Shown here piece after piece: positions 26,536 to 34,745 of a stretch of DNA of 64,000 nt. The notes beneath the pieces are model-generated. The model did not search any database, was not told where the DNA came from, and saw nothing but the letters and a program-made list of their open reading frames with translations. The position numbers and the translations under genes are program-made. The stretch comes from Anaeromicropila populeti (GTDB lineage Bacteria > Bacillota > Clostridia > Lachnospirales > Lachnospiraceae): positions 1-64,000 of the forward strand of contig NZ_FOYZ01000001.1 in assembly GCF_900112775.1 (NCBI RefSeq), given 5' to 3'. How positions within the stretch are numbered: the stretch's first letter is position 1; every line of letters begins with the position of its first letter.

Positions 26536-26670
26536 AACAACTCAACTCTTACATTTTACATTAATCCCATATAAAATGTTATTATATTCAAGCTTTTCCT
26601 CATTCGCTCTATGTTTTCCGACTAGTTCGTATACTTTTAGGCAAGAAATGCTCTTTAATGACTCACACTT

Positions 26671-27366
26671 TTACTTCTTCCACTTATCATTTACAAATCC
26701 AAATCCCCGTGCATTTCCTTCCAGTATTCCAACCCCAAGAGCAAAATACGCCAGCTCCTGCGCCATGGGATGCTCTGATATATACAAGTCCAGCTTATCT
26801 CCGAGCAGACTAACATTTTTATAGGCACAAAGAATTGGTTTTCTATTAATGAACTCTATCCTCTCAAAAAACGAAAAGTCTTCATCTACCAGCTGTCCTG
26901 TAAAATCCTTATACTTTTTGATTAGATTGCTTTTAACTGCTTCCAAAAAATTTGCTTCAGGCAAATAACTCCTCCAATATCCATAATCCGTTTTCAGCAT
27001 ACAGGGCGAAATGGAATATAACTTATAAATTGTCCGCTTCGGAAGCATCTGTACCGATGTCTCTATTACCTTTATAATTCTGTCCTTTACCCGTACTGCT
27101 TGATTGGCAAAATGTTGGGCAAGCTCCCTATCTGTTGTACGAATTTGAAGCTGATACCTCTTATTCTTGTGATATACTTTGTCACTGCTGGTTGGATACA
27201 ATGAGTTAAAACAATAATTCTTATATTTTTTTGCATTGTGCAGACCTATTAGTTCTTCCTTCTGGCACAATACGTTGTCTAAAAACTTACAGAGTACTTC
27301 CATTGTCTTTTCCATTGGTAAATTCTCCTGAAGATATATTTCCAATGAAATTTGAAACACTACCAT
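26671..27366 (-). CDS. cas6: Cas6-like CRISPR endoribonuclease, orphan
   Basis: A 231-residue protein starting at the ATG at 27366 behind GGGAGG; 23 further in-frame codons upstream are less likely. It matches Cas6 of the type I-B/III branch: N-terminal ferredoxin-like half with YKNYCFNSLYPTSSDK and RYQLQIRTTDRELAQHF, middle KRTIYKLYSISPCM, and the C-terminal glycine-rich loop GVGILEGNARGFGFVN. Cas6 cuts precursor CRISPR RNA at a repeat hairpin. A candidate catalytic His is in NKAQHF-like helix positions (H about 110), not proven. No array, other cas gene or repeat-spacer pattern is in the window. Confidence 0.82.
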   Translation of the reverse strand: MVVFQISLEIYLQENLPMEKTMEVLCKFLDNVLCQKEELIGLHNAKKYKNYCFNSLYPTSSDKVYHKNKRYQLQIRTTDRELAQHFANQAVRVKDRIIKVIETSVQMLPKRTIYKLYSISPCMLKTDYGYWRSYLPEANFLEAVKSNLIKKYKDFTGQLVDEDFSFFERIEFINRKPILCAYKNVSLLGDKLDLYISEHPMAQELAYFALGVGILEGNARGFGFVNDKWKK

Positions 27367-27585
27367 TTTGTCTTTCCTCCCACCTTCAAGCTTATTTTTT
27401 CGTGACATCAGCGACACCGCACAATAAAAGCACACATCATGAAAATTCCTTCATAATTATGTGCTTCTGCCTTTTCATTTGTGTCACTATTTAACTTTAC
27501 TGTATTTATTCATTTTATTGTATAAGTATACCATTAATTTCATTTTATTACAACATTATTTTTTATATTTCTAGTTTTTCTTCCT

Positions 27586-27897
27586 TCATACTCTTATAAT
27601 CGCCCATTTGCAGTTTTCCTTCGTATACACCAACTTTACTGTTTCTTCCATCCCTCTGTACCGTATCTTACAAATGTACTCCACTGTTGCAATTCCAGAA
27701 TAATTTTTCGGTTCTGAACACAATACTCGTATTTCCTGTATAGTATGAATCCGGCCTTCCTCATCCATAATCTTAATCATACGCGGTGTCATTTCCCCCT
27801 GACTTGTAAACCAGCAATAACAGGCAACTTCCCTTTGAATGCCTTTTAACCGTCCAGCATTGGTTTCCTGAATGATTTCTCCCAGATAAAATCCCAT
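27586..27897 (-). CDS. conserved small protein coupled to the Y-family polymerase
   Basis: A 103-residue protein whose ATG overlaps the polymerase stop (TAATG), so translation is coupled. Proteins of this length follow dinB-like genes in many Clostridia; function unknown. Sequence shows an N-terminal MGFYLGEII, a central RMIKIMDEEGRIHTI and a C-terminal VEYICKIRYRGMEE with alternating beta-type residues. No membrane segment. Probably a polymerase accessory protein, by position only. Confidence 0.7.
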   Translation of the reverse strand: MGFYLGEIIQETNAGRLKGIQREVACYCWFTSQGEMTPRMIKIMDEEGRIHTIQEIRVLCSEPKNYSGIATVEYICKIRYRGMEETVKLVYTKENCKWAIIRV

Positions 27898-29165
27898 TAT
27901 TCTACCTTTTCATTCTTATAATCTACCGTTCTCTTCTCTTTTGATATGCCGCCATTCATATGATCAATTCTGTCATTTTGAATAAACGCCGCTCTCATAA
28001 CGGAATCTGTCCCATACCGTTCCCGGATGCTGTCCACTACCCGATCCAGTTTTTCCAATTTTTCATAATCAAACTGATCAAATAAAGTAAGCTGCCTGGC
28101 TGGCTCTGCATTTACTACTCTGCTGGTTTGAATTCCTAACTGCCGGATGGGAGTCCCGTCCCATAACTCATCGAATAGCTGAGCTGCTGCCTGATAAATC
28201 TCACTGGTTATATCTGTCGGCTCACACAATACACACTGATGCGAAGCCGATATCAAATCAAAATTTTTAATTCCCACTGATATCACTTGAACCCTCACCT
28301 GATCCTTCCGAACTCTCTTCCCAATAGTTTCTGCCAAAGATAATAAAACCATCTTAGCTGTGGCTGGATCGCACACATCAAATGAAATGGTAGTGCTGTT
28401 TCCATACCCCTTATTTGCTGCTGGCTGTGACTCCACAATAGAAGTGTCTCTTCCATTGGCAAAATTCCAGATCACTTCCCCATGTTTTTTCAAATGATGC
28501 TTTACTATCTCCATATTGGTATTAGCCAGTTCTCCAATTGTCCTGATTCCCAGGCTGGTTAACCTCTTCTCCGTTGCCCTGCCTACACAAAAAAGTTCTC
28601 TTACTGGAAGCGGCCACATCTTCTGCTGTATTTCTTCTGGAAAAAGTGTATGCACCAGATTAGGCTTTTGAAAATCTCCTGCCATCTTGGCAAGTATTTT
28701 ATTACTGGATACTCCTACATTTACCGTAAATCCAAGTTCCTTATAAATTCTGTCCTTAATTACATGGGCAGCCACAACGGGCTTTCCAAATAAATTCTCC
28801 ATCCCTGTCATATCTACAAATGCCTCATCTATGCTATACTGCTCTACCTGAGGCGAATACTCTCGTAAAATCTCCATAAATGCCTTGGAATTCTTTTCAT
28901 ATAAAGAATAATTCGGGGGTACCAGCAAAAGATTAGGACACTTTTTCAATGCCTCTGTAATGGATTCTCCCGTCTGAATCTTGTATTTTTTGGCAGGGAC
29001 GGACTTTGCCAGAATAATACCATGGCGCTTCGACATGTCCCCGCCAACAGCCGAAACAATATCTCTCAAATCTACCGTTCCCCCCAGGTGTTTCAAGCGG
29101 TACACCGCCTCCCAGCTTAAAAATGCACTGTTCACATCTATATGAAAAATAACCCTTGTACTCAA
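27897..29165 (-). CDS. dinB: Y-family DNA polymerase (DinB/Pol IV-like)
   Basis: A 422-residue translesion polymerase. The start is probably the TTG at 29165, with AGAGAGG 8 bases upstream; a GTG three codons earlier overlaps that site. Palm motifs FHIDVNSAFLSWEA and YSIDEAFVDMTG hold the metal-binding acidic residues; VGVSSNKILAKMAGDFQKPN and the helix-hairpin-helix region FCVGRATEKRLTSLGI are typical. It copies damaged templates at low fidelity. Its promoter carries a LexA box (29198-29209). First gene next to the right end of the element. Confidence 0.93.
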   Translation of the reverse strand: MSTRVIFHIDVNSAFLSWEAVYRLKHLGGTVDLRDIVSAVGGDMSKRHGIILAKSVPAKKYKIQTGESITEALKKCPNLLLVPPNYSLYEKNSKAFMEILREYSPQVEQYSIDEAFVDMTGMENLFGKPVVAAHVIKDRIYKELGFTVNVGVSSNKILAKMAGDFQKPNLVHTLFPEEIQQKMWPLPVRELFCVGRATEKRLTSLGIRTIGELANTNMEIVKHHLKKHGEVIWNFANGRDTSIVESQPAANKGYGNSTTISFDVCDPATAKMVLLSLAETIGKRVRKDQVRVQVISVGIKNFDLISASHQCVLCEPTDITSEIYQAAAQLFDELWDGTPIRQLGIQTSRVVNAEPARQLTLFDQFDYEKLEKLDRVVDSIRERYGTDSVMRAAFIQNDRIDHMNGGISKEKRTVDYKNEKVE

Positions 29166-29188
29166 TTTTGTCACCTCTCTTAATAAGT

Positions 29189-29217
29189 ATTATATCAGAA
29201 CGTTTGTTCTGTGTAAA
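29189..29217 (-). promoter_or_regulatory. SOS-controlled promoter of the polymerase gene
   Basis: TTTACA (29217-29212) and TATAAT (29194-29189) on the minus strand with 17-base spacing. Between them GAACGTTTGTTC at 29198-29209 matches the Gram-positive LexA box GAAC-N4-GTTC, so LexA would block the spacer. The ribosome-binding site AGAGAGG follows. Confidence 0.85.
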
Positions 29218-29242
29218 GAGGATGAAACTGGTTGTTTTTCGA

Positions 29243-29866
29243 TTACGCAACATGAGTTCCGTGTCCTGATAAATCTGTGCTAGGAACCAGTTCCAATTGT
29301 TCAGGAACCGTCCGCTTGCGAAGTGCCATGTTAATTCGTTCTCTCGTGTAAAGAGTGCCTGTAGAAAAACCTTCTGGTGGAGCCAGGTCTCCCGATGGTG
29401 CAATAGTCTGATCCCATATTGCAATAATTCGGGTTGTATTGTCTGGATTACGGAAATCCGGATGTGAATAGTCAATGCCAGAATCAATAATTGCTACAAT
29501 AACACCTTCTCCAAACAAACCTGTTTCTGTTCTTTGGACAGGGTTAATACACGATGCTGCCCTCCCATCATTTACGGCAAATTGCAGCTTTTTTGGCATT
29601 TCAATAAATTCAATTTCATCATATTCCGAAAGTCTGGAAATCAGTCTCTGTTTAATAATAATGACTGCATATCCTGCAAATAAAACCGTCAACTGCATAT
29701 CCAGCTCCTCCTGAATTCTTTCAATATCCCCAATATACTTAATAATTAATTCCCATGTACTTTCTTCCTCATCATATCCAATTTCTAAATCCGACGTTTT
29801 TTGTCTTTGCCGGTTGGTACTGTCTAAGGCAAGTTTCAATTGGTTATCCAGCTTTTCACTGTCCAT
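29243..29866 (-). CDS. 5' half of the interrupted S8 protease gene
   Basis: Encodes the first 207 residues of a Csp-like subtilase. The catalytic Asp is in VIAIIDSGIDYSHPDF and the catalytic His in TDLSGHGTHVA, after which a TAA from the element ends the frame. A helical N-terminal prodomain-like region covers residues about 1-100. In the present form it lacks the Ser block. Joined to 22237-23279 it would give a 548-residue protease with a full triad. A CATATATTA at 29901-29893, 27 bases before the ATG, resembles the -10 region of mother-cell sigma factors. Confidence 0.88.
   Translation of the reverse strand: MDSEKLDNQLKLALDSTNRQRQKTSDLEIGYDEEESTWELIIKYIGDIERIQEELDMQLTVLFAGYAVIIIKQRLISRLSEYDEIEFIEMPKKLQFAVNDGRAASCINPVQRTETGLFGEGVIVAIIDSGIDYSHPDFRNPDNTTRIIAIWDQTIAPSGDLAPPEGFSTGTLYTRERINMALRKRTVPEQLELVPSTDLSGHGTHVA
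29247..29262. repeat. right attachment site of the intervening element
   Basis: GCAACATGAGTTCCGT, differing from the left copy only at position 12 (T for C), which changes a Gly codon from GGG to GGA. The left neighbour GTTTTTCGATTAC (29234-29246) is the second arm of the inferred attP dyad. Confidence 0.85.
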
Positions 29867-29901
29867 AAAAAATACCTCACATGCTTTTACATTAATATAT
29901 G

Positions 29902-29938
29902 AAAAAAGAAAAGACTCTCTACCACATATTGAGAGTCT
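29902..29938 (-). terminator. terminator of the deacetylase operon
   Basis: An 8-bp stem (AGACTCTC) with an 11-base loop at 29912-29938 is followed on the minus strand by TTTCTTTTTTC. It ends the arsR-deacetylase transcript just before the protease promoter region. Confidence 0.8.
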
Positions 29939-29956
29939 ATAAAAATAACTACGATT

Positions 29957-30562
29957 CTATTTTCCTACATTTGTCCATAACTTATATGTAACATCCGGAC
30001 AGACTCCCTTTTCTGCAAAAAGCTGGCTTACTGTAGCAAAAGTATATCCTCTCTTTAATAGTTCTGGAATGAGAATATCCAGTGCTTCCACAGTAAAAAT
30101 ATTTTCCCGGCAATCATGAAGCAGAATAATGTCTCCGTCCTGAACTGTATTTAAAATAGTTTCCACCCTTTTTTGTACACCAACGGAAGAATCCCAGTCC
30201 TGACATCCAATTCCACAAATAAAAGGAAAAGCAATGGTTTCATACATCATATCATTGACCTCGATATAAGGGGGTCTGAAAAACGCTGGGAGAATTCCTG
30301 TCATTTCATAGATTTTCTCATTTGTTTTTTGGATTTCCATTTGAACTTCTTCTTTGGTCAATGTAGTCATATTAGGATGACTCCACGAATGATTGTTTAT
30401 CTCACATCTCAAATCCAGCTCTCTTTGTAGAGTAGGTTTTGTTTCTTCTGTAATATTTTCTCCTATTAAAAAAAACGATGCCGTTACATTATATTTTTCC
30501 AGTTTATCCAGTACTAGCGGTGTTATTTCTGTAGGTCCATCATCAAATGTTAATGCAATCAC
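29957..30562 (-). CDS. polysaccharide deacetylase (NodB family)
   Basis: A 201-residue carbohydrate esterase family 4 protein starting at a GTG with GGAGG upstream. Motifs are complete: TFDDGP (catalytic Asp and metal-binding Asp), HSWSHPNMT (metal His pair), RPPY, and ILLHDCR (catalytic His). No signal peptide is visible, so it may act inside the cell or be exported by another route. It removes acetyl groups from sugar polymers such as peptidoglycan or chitin oligomers. It follows the ArsR gene by 15 bases, an uncommon pairing. Confidence 0.88.
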   Translation of the reverse strand: MIALTFDDGPTEITPLVLDKLEKYNVTASFFLIGENITEETKPTLQRELDLRCEINNHSWSHPNMTTLTKEEVQMEIQKTNEKIYEMTGILPAFFRPPYIEVNDMMYETIAFPFICGIGCQDWDSSVGVQKRVETILNTVQDGDIILLHDCRENIFTVEALDILIPELLKRGYTFATVSQLFAEKGVCPDVTYKLWTNVGK

Positions 30563-30577
30563 TTTTATTGCCTCCGT

Positions 30578-30856
30578 TTATTTATTTTTATCCGTTAATT
30601 CTTCTATTAACTCCTTTGCTTTTTTGCTGCCTTCCTGATTAATTATGTAATAAATCCGTTTTCCTTCCTTTCGGCTGACAACTATCTTGGAATCACAAAG
30701 AATTTTCATATGATGGGAAAGCGTCGGCTGGCTGATATTTAATTCCTCCAGCAGCCTGCATGCACACTTTTCTCCCTCCCTCAGCAGCTCTAATATTTCT
30801 ATTCTTCTTTCATCACAAAAAGCTTTAAAAATTTTTACCTTCTCTTCGTTACTCAC
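30578..30856 (-). CDS. ArsR/SmtB-family repressor
   Basis: A 92-residue winged-helix regulator starting at a GTG behind GGTGGGGG. The helix-turn-helix is in ISQPTLSHHMKIL. ECACRLLEEL-like residues precede it (GEKCACRLLEE), with two cysteines near the alpha-3 metal-binding position, though the classical ELCVCDL motif is changed. It probably represses its own operon with the deacetylase; the operator overlaps the -35 box at 30910-30925. The inducer is unknown. Confidence 0.85.
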   Translation of the reverse strand: MSNEEKVKIFKAFCDERRIEILELLREGEKCACRLLEELNISQPTLSHHMKILCDSKIVVSRKEGKRIYYIINQEGSKKAKELIEELTDKNK

Positions 30857-30895
30857 ATTTCCCCCACCTTATATTGAACATTATCTATACATTTA

Positions 30896-30925
30896 ATTAT
30901 ATATTTTATATTGATACCTGTCAAT
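30896..30925 (-). promoter_or_regulatory. arsR promoter with operator-like palindrome
   Basis: On the minus strand TTGACA (30924-30919), a 17-base spacer and TATAAT (30901-30896) form a perfect consensus promoter. ATTGATACCTGTCAAT at 30910-30925 is an inverted repeat over the -35 box, a fitting autorepression site. Confidence 0.8.
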
Positions 30926-31060
30926 CTATTATTTTTTTGTTTTCTATTTGTTTCTGATATAGTATAATAAGATTAGCTCTTAATAAAATTTATTATTTAC
31001 ATCTAGACCTTTTATACAAAGAATAAATCTTAAGACAAAAAATTAAGGAGGGCATTACCA

Positions 31061-31885
31061 ATGTTTTATGTAAACGAGGAAAAATGTATAGGCTGTGGTG
31101 TGTGCGTCAGTGACTGTCCACTTCAATTAATTACAATAGCAGAAAATAAAAAGGCTTCCATTATAAACGAAACTTGTATGAAATGTGGACATTGTCTTGC
31201 TGTATGTCCGTCAGAAGCAATCTCAACAGATGATTATGATATGAATGAAGTGAAAACTTATCATGAGGAGGACTTTTCTATTTCTCCAGAACACTTATTG
31301 GATTTTATTAAATCCAGACGAAGTGTCAGACATTTTAAGAATCAGCCTGTAGAAAAAGAAAAATTAGAAAAAATTATTGAAGCAGGCCGTTTTACAGCTT
31401 CTGGAACAAACAGTCAGGACGTTTCCTATACGGTTATAACAGACAAGCTTGCTGAGATTAAGGATATGGCATATGCTGGTCTTCTTCAGAAAAGTGATTA
31501 CATATATGCAACTACTACCGAGGATAATGATGGTGCAAGAAGATACGCAGATATGCTTTCCAAATTTTATCAGGCATACAAAAATGATCCTGAGCATAAC
31601 GATCCTCTTTTTAACCATGCGCCTGCCGCTATTATTGTGACTGCTTCCAATCCTGTTAACGCTGCATTAGCTTCCTCTAACATGGAATTGATGATCCACG
31701 CATGTGGTCTTGGCGGTTTCTTTAATGGATTCTTTGTATTTGCAACTGAAGGAAACCCTGCACTGCTGAATACTCTGAATATTCCAACTGGTAAGTTTAT
31801 TATTACTTGTTTAATGGTTGGTTATAAAGATGTGGATTATCTGAGAACTGTACCTCGAAAGGCCGCAGACATTACCTGGTTATAA
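31061..31885 (+). CDS. ferredoxin-nitroreductase fusion
   Basis: A 274-residue protein with AAGGAGGG upstream. Residues 1-60 hold two 4Fe-4S motifs (CIGCGVCVSDCP and CMKCGHCLAVCP). Residues about 85-274 are an FMN-dependent nitroreductase domain starting FIKSRRSVRHFKNQPV. Such fusions reduce nitro or quinone-like compounds, or act as ferredoxin-dependent flavin reductases, in anaerobes. Single gene between the divergent arsR operon and a shared terminator. The true substrate cannot be deduced. Confidence 0.9.
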   Translation: MFYVNEEKCIGCGVCVSDCPLQLITIAENKKASIINETCMKCGHCLAVCPSEAISTDDYDMNEVKTYHEEDFSISPEHLLDFIKSRRSVRHFKNQPVEKEKLEKIIEAGRFTASGTNSQDVSYTVITDKLAEIKDMAYAGLLQKSDYIYATTTEDNDGARRYADMLSKFYQAYKNDPEHNDPLFNHAPAAIIVTASNPVNAALASSNMELMIHACGLGGFFNGFFVFATEGNPALLNTLNIPTGKFIITCLMVGYKDVDYLRTVPRKAADITWL

Positions 31886-31893
31886 GTTTTTCC

Positions 31894-31940
31894 AAAAGAA
31901 AGAATAGTCAAAAAACTATTCTTTCTTTTAACTTTTTTTT
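31894..31940 (+). terminator. bidirectional terminator between nitroreductase and GGDEF genes
   Basis: AAAAGAAAGAATAG and its complement (14 bp) enclose TCAAAAAA at 31894-31929, with a T-run after it on the plus strand. The stem contains the last codons of the convergent cyclase gene. Confidence 0.75.
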
Positions 31941-33011
31941 ATTTTTATACATTTCCTTATCTGCCATCACATAAGCATCATGTAATGTTCCATCTACCTG
32001 CTTTCTGTAATTATAACAGCCATACGCTATTTCAACAGGTATTACACTCTTTTTATTTTGATTATGTAATTTTTCCAGTTCCTCCATTGTTCTGATTCCC
32101 TGTTTTAAACGGATTCCATCCAGGTCCTGGCATAAAACACAAAACTCATCTCCACCAATCCGAAAAACCATTCCATACTCATCAAACGCTTCGTAAATAA
32201 TAGAAGCTGCCGACTGTAAAATCTGATCCCCCTGTACATGACCATATCTGTCATTGGCTTTCTTCAGATTATTTAAATCCATTGCAATAATCGTTACTTT
32301 ATCCGCCTCACTAAGCCGCTCCATCTCTTTTTCAAACATGGCACGATTATAAATATTAGTTAAAGGATCGTATCGAAATTGCAATTCACGTATAAAAACA
32401 TAATATAGCAAAAGGGACACTGCCACACAACCCCAAATAAAAAGATATTTCCTGTTAACTGCCTGTGCCGTGCCGCCTGCTACTACCATCAGATAAATTG
32501 CCATTAAGAAACGCCGTTCACTTTTATTATATTTTTTTGTTTCTATCAGATTGCAATAAACTAAAATAATCAGATAAAAGGAACAGCAGACTGTATTAAT
32601 AAAGAAAAAATCACCTCTGCTATAAACATTATCTGGCGATACATAAAAAATCCATCCTGTTTTTATACTAATCAACGAAGCAATTCCGTTTAAAATAAAG
32701 GGAATAAAAAAAGGTAATTTAAATCTGTCAATCCTGTTCCATACTAAAATAGAAACCATTATAATTACCGCTGGCCCCAGAGCAAACCCTAACGCATTGG
32801 CTGCAATATGCAGCCAAATTATATTCGTATTGGATGTACTCTGGCACCAGATTGTAACAATCTCCAAAACAAGCATAGCTGCTGTAAGTACAGAAGCGTG
32901 AATAAAATACTTGGTTTTATTCCGATCAATTACTACATTTTTATGTGCTAATACCATCGTAAATAGTGTTACTACAATTGCCAGTATATCAATACATATT
33001 GTTGAATCCAT
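31908..33011 (-). CDS. membrane-bound diguanylate cyclase (GGDEF)
   Basis: A 367-residue protein with seven or so membrane helices in residues about 1-205, then a GGDEF domain (residues about 210-365). The active site is intact (RIGGDEFCVLCQDL), and the substrate region NLKKANDRYGHVQGD is normal. It makes cyclic di-GMP in response to a signal sensed by the membrane part. No EAL or PilZ gene is nearby. Single-gene unit. Confidence 0.9.
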   Translation of the reverse strand: MDSTICIDILAIVVTLFTMVLAHKNVVIDRNKTKYFIHASVLTAAMLVLEIVTIWCQSTSNTNIIWLHIAANALGFALGPAVIIMVSILVWNRIDRFKLPFFIPFILNGIASLISIKTGWIFYVSPDNVYSRGDFFFINTVCCSFYLIILVYCNLIETKKYNKSERRFLMAIYLMVVAGGTAQAVNRKYLFIWGCVAVSLLLYYVFIRELQFRYDPLTNIYNRAMFEKEMERLSEADKVTIIAMDLNNLKKANDRYGHVQGDQILQSAASIIYEAFDEYGMVFRIGGDEFCVLCQDLDGIRLKQGIRTMEELEKLHNQNKKSVIPVEIAYGCYNYRKQVDGTLHDAYVMADKEMYKNKKKLKERIVF

Positions 33012-33109
33012 TTCCTACACCTCATTAAAGTGTTTTTATGTATAACATTTGTAGAGTCAAAATTAAATTAATAGTAACACATTTTTTCCTGTATTTCCAT
33101 TAAATAATC

Positions 33110-34531
33110 TTAATATTTTTTTGCTGCTATGTACAGCATGTAATGCACAAAGCCCAAAATATGTTTATTCATATTCTTTGGTTCCAGTAAATGCTCCAAT
33201 CCTTCAATCTTAACGTTCAGGTGCTCTTGGGCTATTACTGCATTTTCATAAGGAACTACTGGATCCTTCTGGTGATGAAATAATGTTGTTATCTTTGATA
33301 ATTCCTTTGGATACGTAGCAAATCCATTATTTTCTATTAAAACACGAATTACATCATTATCACCATTTGGGTCACTCAAAAGTTCTTTTAATTCTGGAGT
33401 CAGCAGTTTACTTGGAATTTTCTTACCATCTGTAAATGCCAGCAAGCCCTTATCTGCCTCACTGCCAATTACGCTTCCATCTACATATTTAAATACAGCC
33501 TCTCCATTTTCCCCAAATGCACTCTCTGGTGAAAAAAGCTTATTTTCTCCGCAGCAATAATAAAAGGCCCGAATGGTCAAAGGTAAAAAGAATAGACAAA
33601 AATAATCTGCATCTGCAATCATTAATTTTCTCATTGCTTCCGAAAGACTGTATGGTCCTCCTGCTGGCCAGGACTTTTTTAGACTGTCCTTAAGTAATGT
33701 ACTTTTACTGATTCCTTCTGTGACAACCATAGCAACGTATCCACCTTGTGAATACCCTCCTACATACAGCTCATTATTCCAGTTTTCCACCTTCTTTTGC
33801 TCCACAATGACACTTTCAGCAAATCTGCATATTGTATCCGTCAGATTCTCTGCAACCACATAAGGATGTTCTGCTTTAGAATCCATACCCATTCCAGGAT
33901 AATCTGGCATCACTACACTATATCCCTTTTCCATTGCAAAAAATATTAAAAAAATCACCTCCAGATGATCCGCTAATTGTGTCTCCTGTAACTTCTTCCA
34001 TGCCTTCTCCAGATGCTTAATATATTCGAAAATATTCCACTCAAATTCCATAAGTTCTTTTATTAAATTTTCAATATCTTCCTTTAACTCCACTATAATA
34101 TCAAAAAAGCTAGATGGCACCAGTGACTTTTTTAGCTGGGTAGCATGTGTATAAAGAAAAAGTGGTTTTTTCTTCTGTGGATAAGGATTAATTACTAATC
34201 CACTCAAGGTACGTTCTCCATAAGCTGCCTGGGTTTTCTCAAAGTGAATATCTGCAATCCAGTCATCCTTTAATTCTGCTTCTGTTGGACTGGTTCCATA
34301 TTCCTTCTTTACCTCTTCCAATCCAACTGCAAATGTATGTACCATTTTTGCAAAATCATAAAAATCAATTTCAATACCAAATAGACTTGGCTTAACACTT
34401 CCAGCCTCTGCTCCTTCTATATGACCTTCCTTTAGTGCTGCGTGAAATGCCTCCCGCTCAAAGCCAGCTATTCCTTTCAATATACCTCTTACATTTTCCG
34501 TCTTACCAAAATTCATACATATTTTATCCAA
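33110..34531 (-). CDS. alpha/beta hydrolase (secretory-lipase-like)
   Basis: A 473-residue hydrolase. The nucleophile elbow is GGYSQGGYVAM, with the general fold seen in FLYTHATQ and VVMPDYPGMGMDS. The acid is likely the Asp in FHHQKDPVVPYE and the His in the region EHLLEPKNMNKH. No signal peptide, so it is probably cytoplasmic. A helical insertion lies between residues about 150 and 200. Similar to LIP-type esterases; the substrate is unknown. Alone on its strand, upstream is a short A/T-rich gap. Confidence 0.75.
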   Translation of the reverse strand: MDKICMNFGKTENVRGILKGIAGFEREAFHAALKEGHIEGAEAGSVKPSLFGIEIDFYDFAKMVHTFAVGLEEVKKEYGTSPTEAELKDDWIADIHFEKTQAAYGERTLSGLVINPYPQKKKPLFLYTHATQLKKSLVPSSFFDIIVELKEDIENLIKELMEFEWNIFEYIKHLEKAWKKLQETQLADHLEVIFLIFFAMEKGYSVVMPDYPGMGMDSKAEHPYVVAENLTDTICRFAESVIVEQKKVENWNNELYVGGYSQGGYVAMVVTEGISKSTLLKDSLKKSWPAGGPYSLSEAMRKLMIADADYFCLFFLPLTIRAFYYCCGENKLFSPESAFGENGEAVFKYVDGSVIGSEADKGLLAFTDGKKIPSKLLTPELKELLSDPNGDNDVIRVLIENNGFATYPKELSKITTLFHHQKDPVVPYENAVIAQEHLNVKIEGLEHLLEPKNMNKHILGFVHYMLYIAAKKY

Positions 34532-34685
34532 AATATAACCTCCTTTTACATAGACAGTCTGTCACTAAATAATTACTATACAAACCACCATTTTATGTAT
34601 TATTTTACCTTAGTTTCATATGCAAATCAAGTAACTTTTTAAGCGAAAATCTTGCACGGTTTTCATATAAACTGCTGAATATTTC

Positions 34686-34716
34686 TTGTAATTTCCTTGT
34701 TTAAATGATATCATTT
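34686..34716 (+). promoter_or_regulatory. promoter of the MoxR operon with palindrome at the -10 box
   Basis: TTGTAA at 34686-34691 and TATCAT at 34709-34714, 17 bases apart. AAATGATATCATTT at 34703-34716 is a perfect 14-base palindrome covering the -10 box and could be an operator. Confidence 0.45.
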
Positions 34717-34745
34717 ATTCAATTAGAGAATAAAGAGGTGACATT

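Larger units (their letters stand above)
26054..26670. other. 617-bp gene-free stretch in the element
   Basis: Holds repeat copy B (26101-26535) with an inserted hairpin at 26278-26307. The minus strand has a short open stretch with an IMWQLVLESPTDFIDKL-like reading, but no start with a binding site, and copy A has stops in the same place, so I do not call a gene. Confidence 0.55.
23264..29262. mobile_element. 5,983-bp intervening (skin-like) element splitting an S8 protease gene
   Basis: Bounded by the 16-base repeats at 23264-23279 and 29247-29262. It holds a large serine recombinase, a small anchored protein, an orphan Cas6, a 103-residue protein and a SOS-regulated Y-family polymerase, all on the minus strand, the same strand as the host gene. 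There are no transfer, replication or phage structural genes. Excision regenerates the continuous subtilase motif SGHGTHVAGIAAG. This layout matches intervening elements in sporulation genes (skin in sigK is the model), but developmental excision is inference here. Confidence 0.85.

Noticed and set aside
24865-27600. A CRISPR array near cas6
   Set aside because: Only two long diverged repeats are present; there is no regular alternation of short identical repeats and spacers anywhere in the element.
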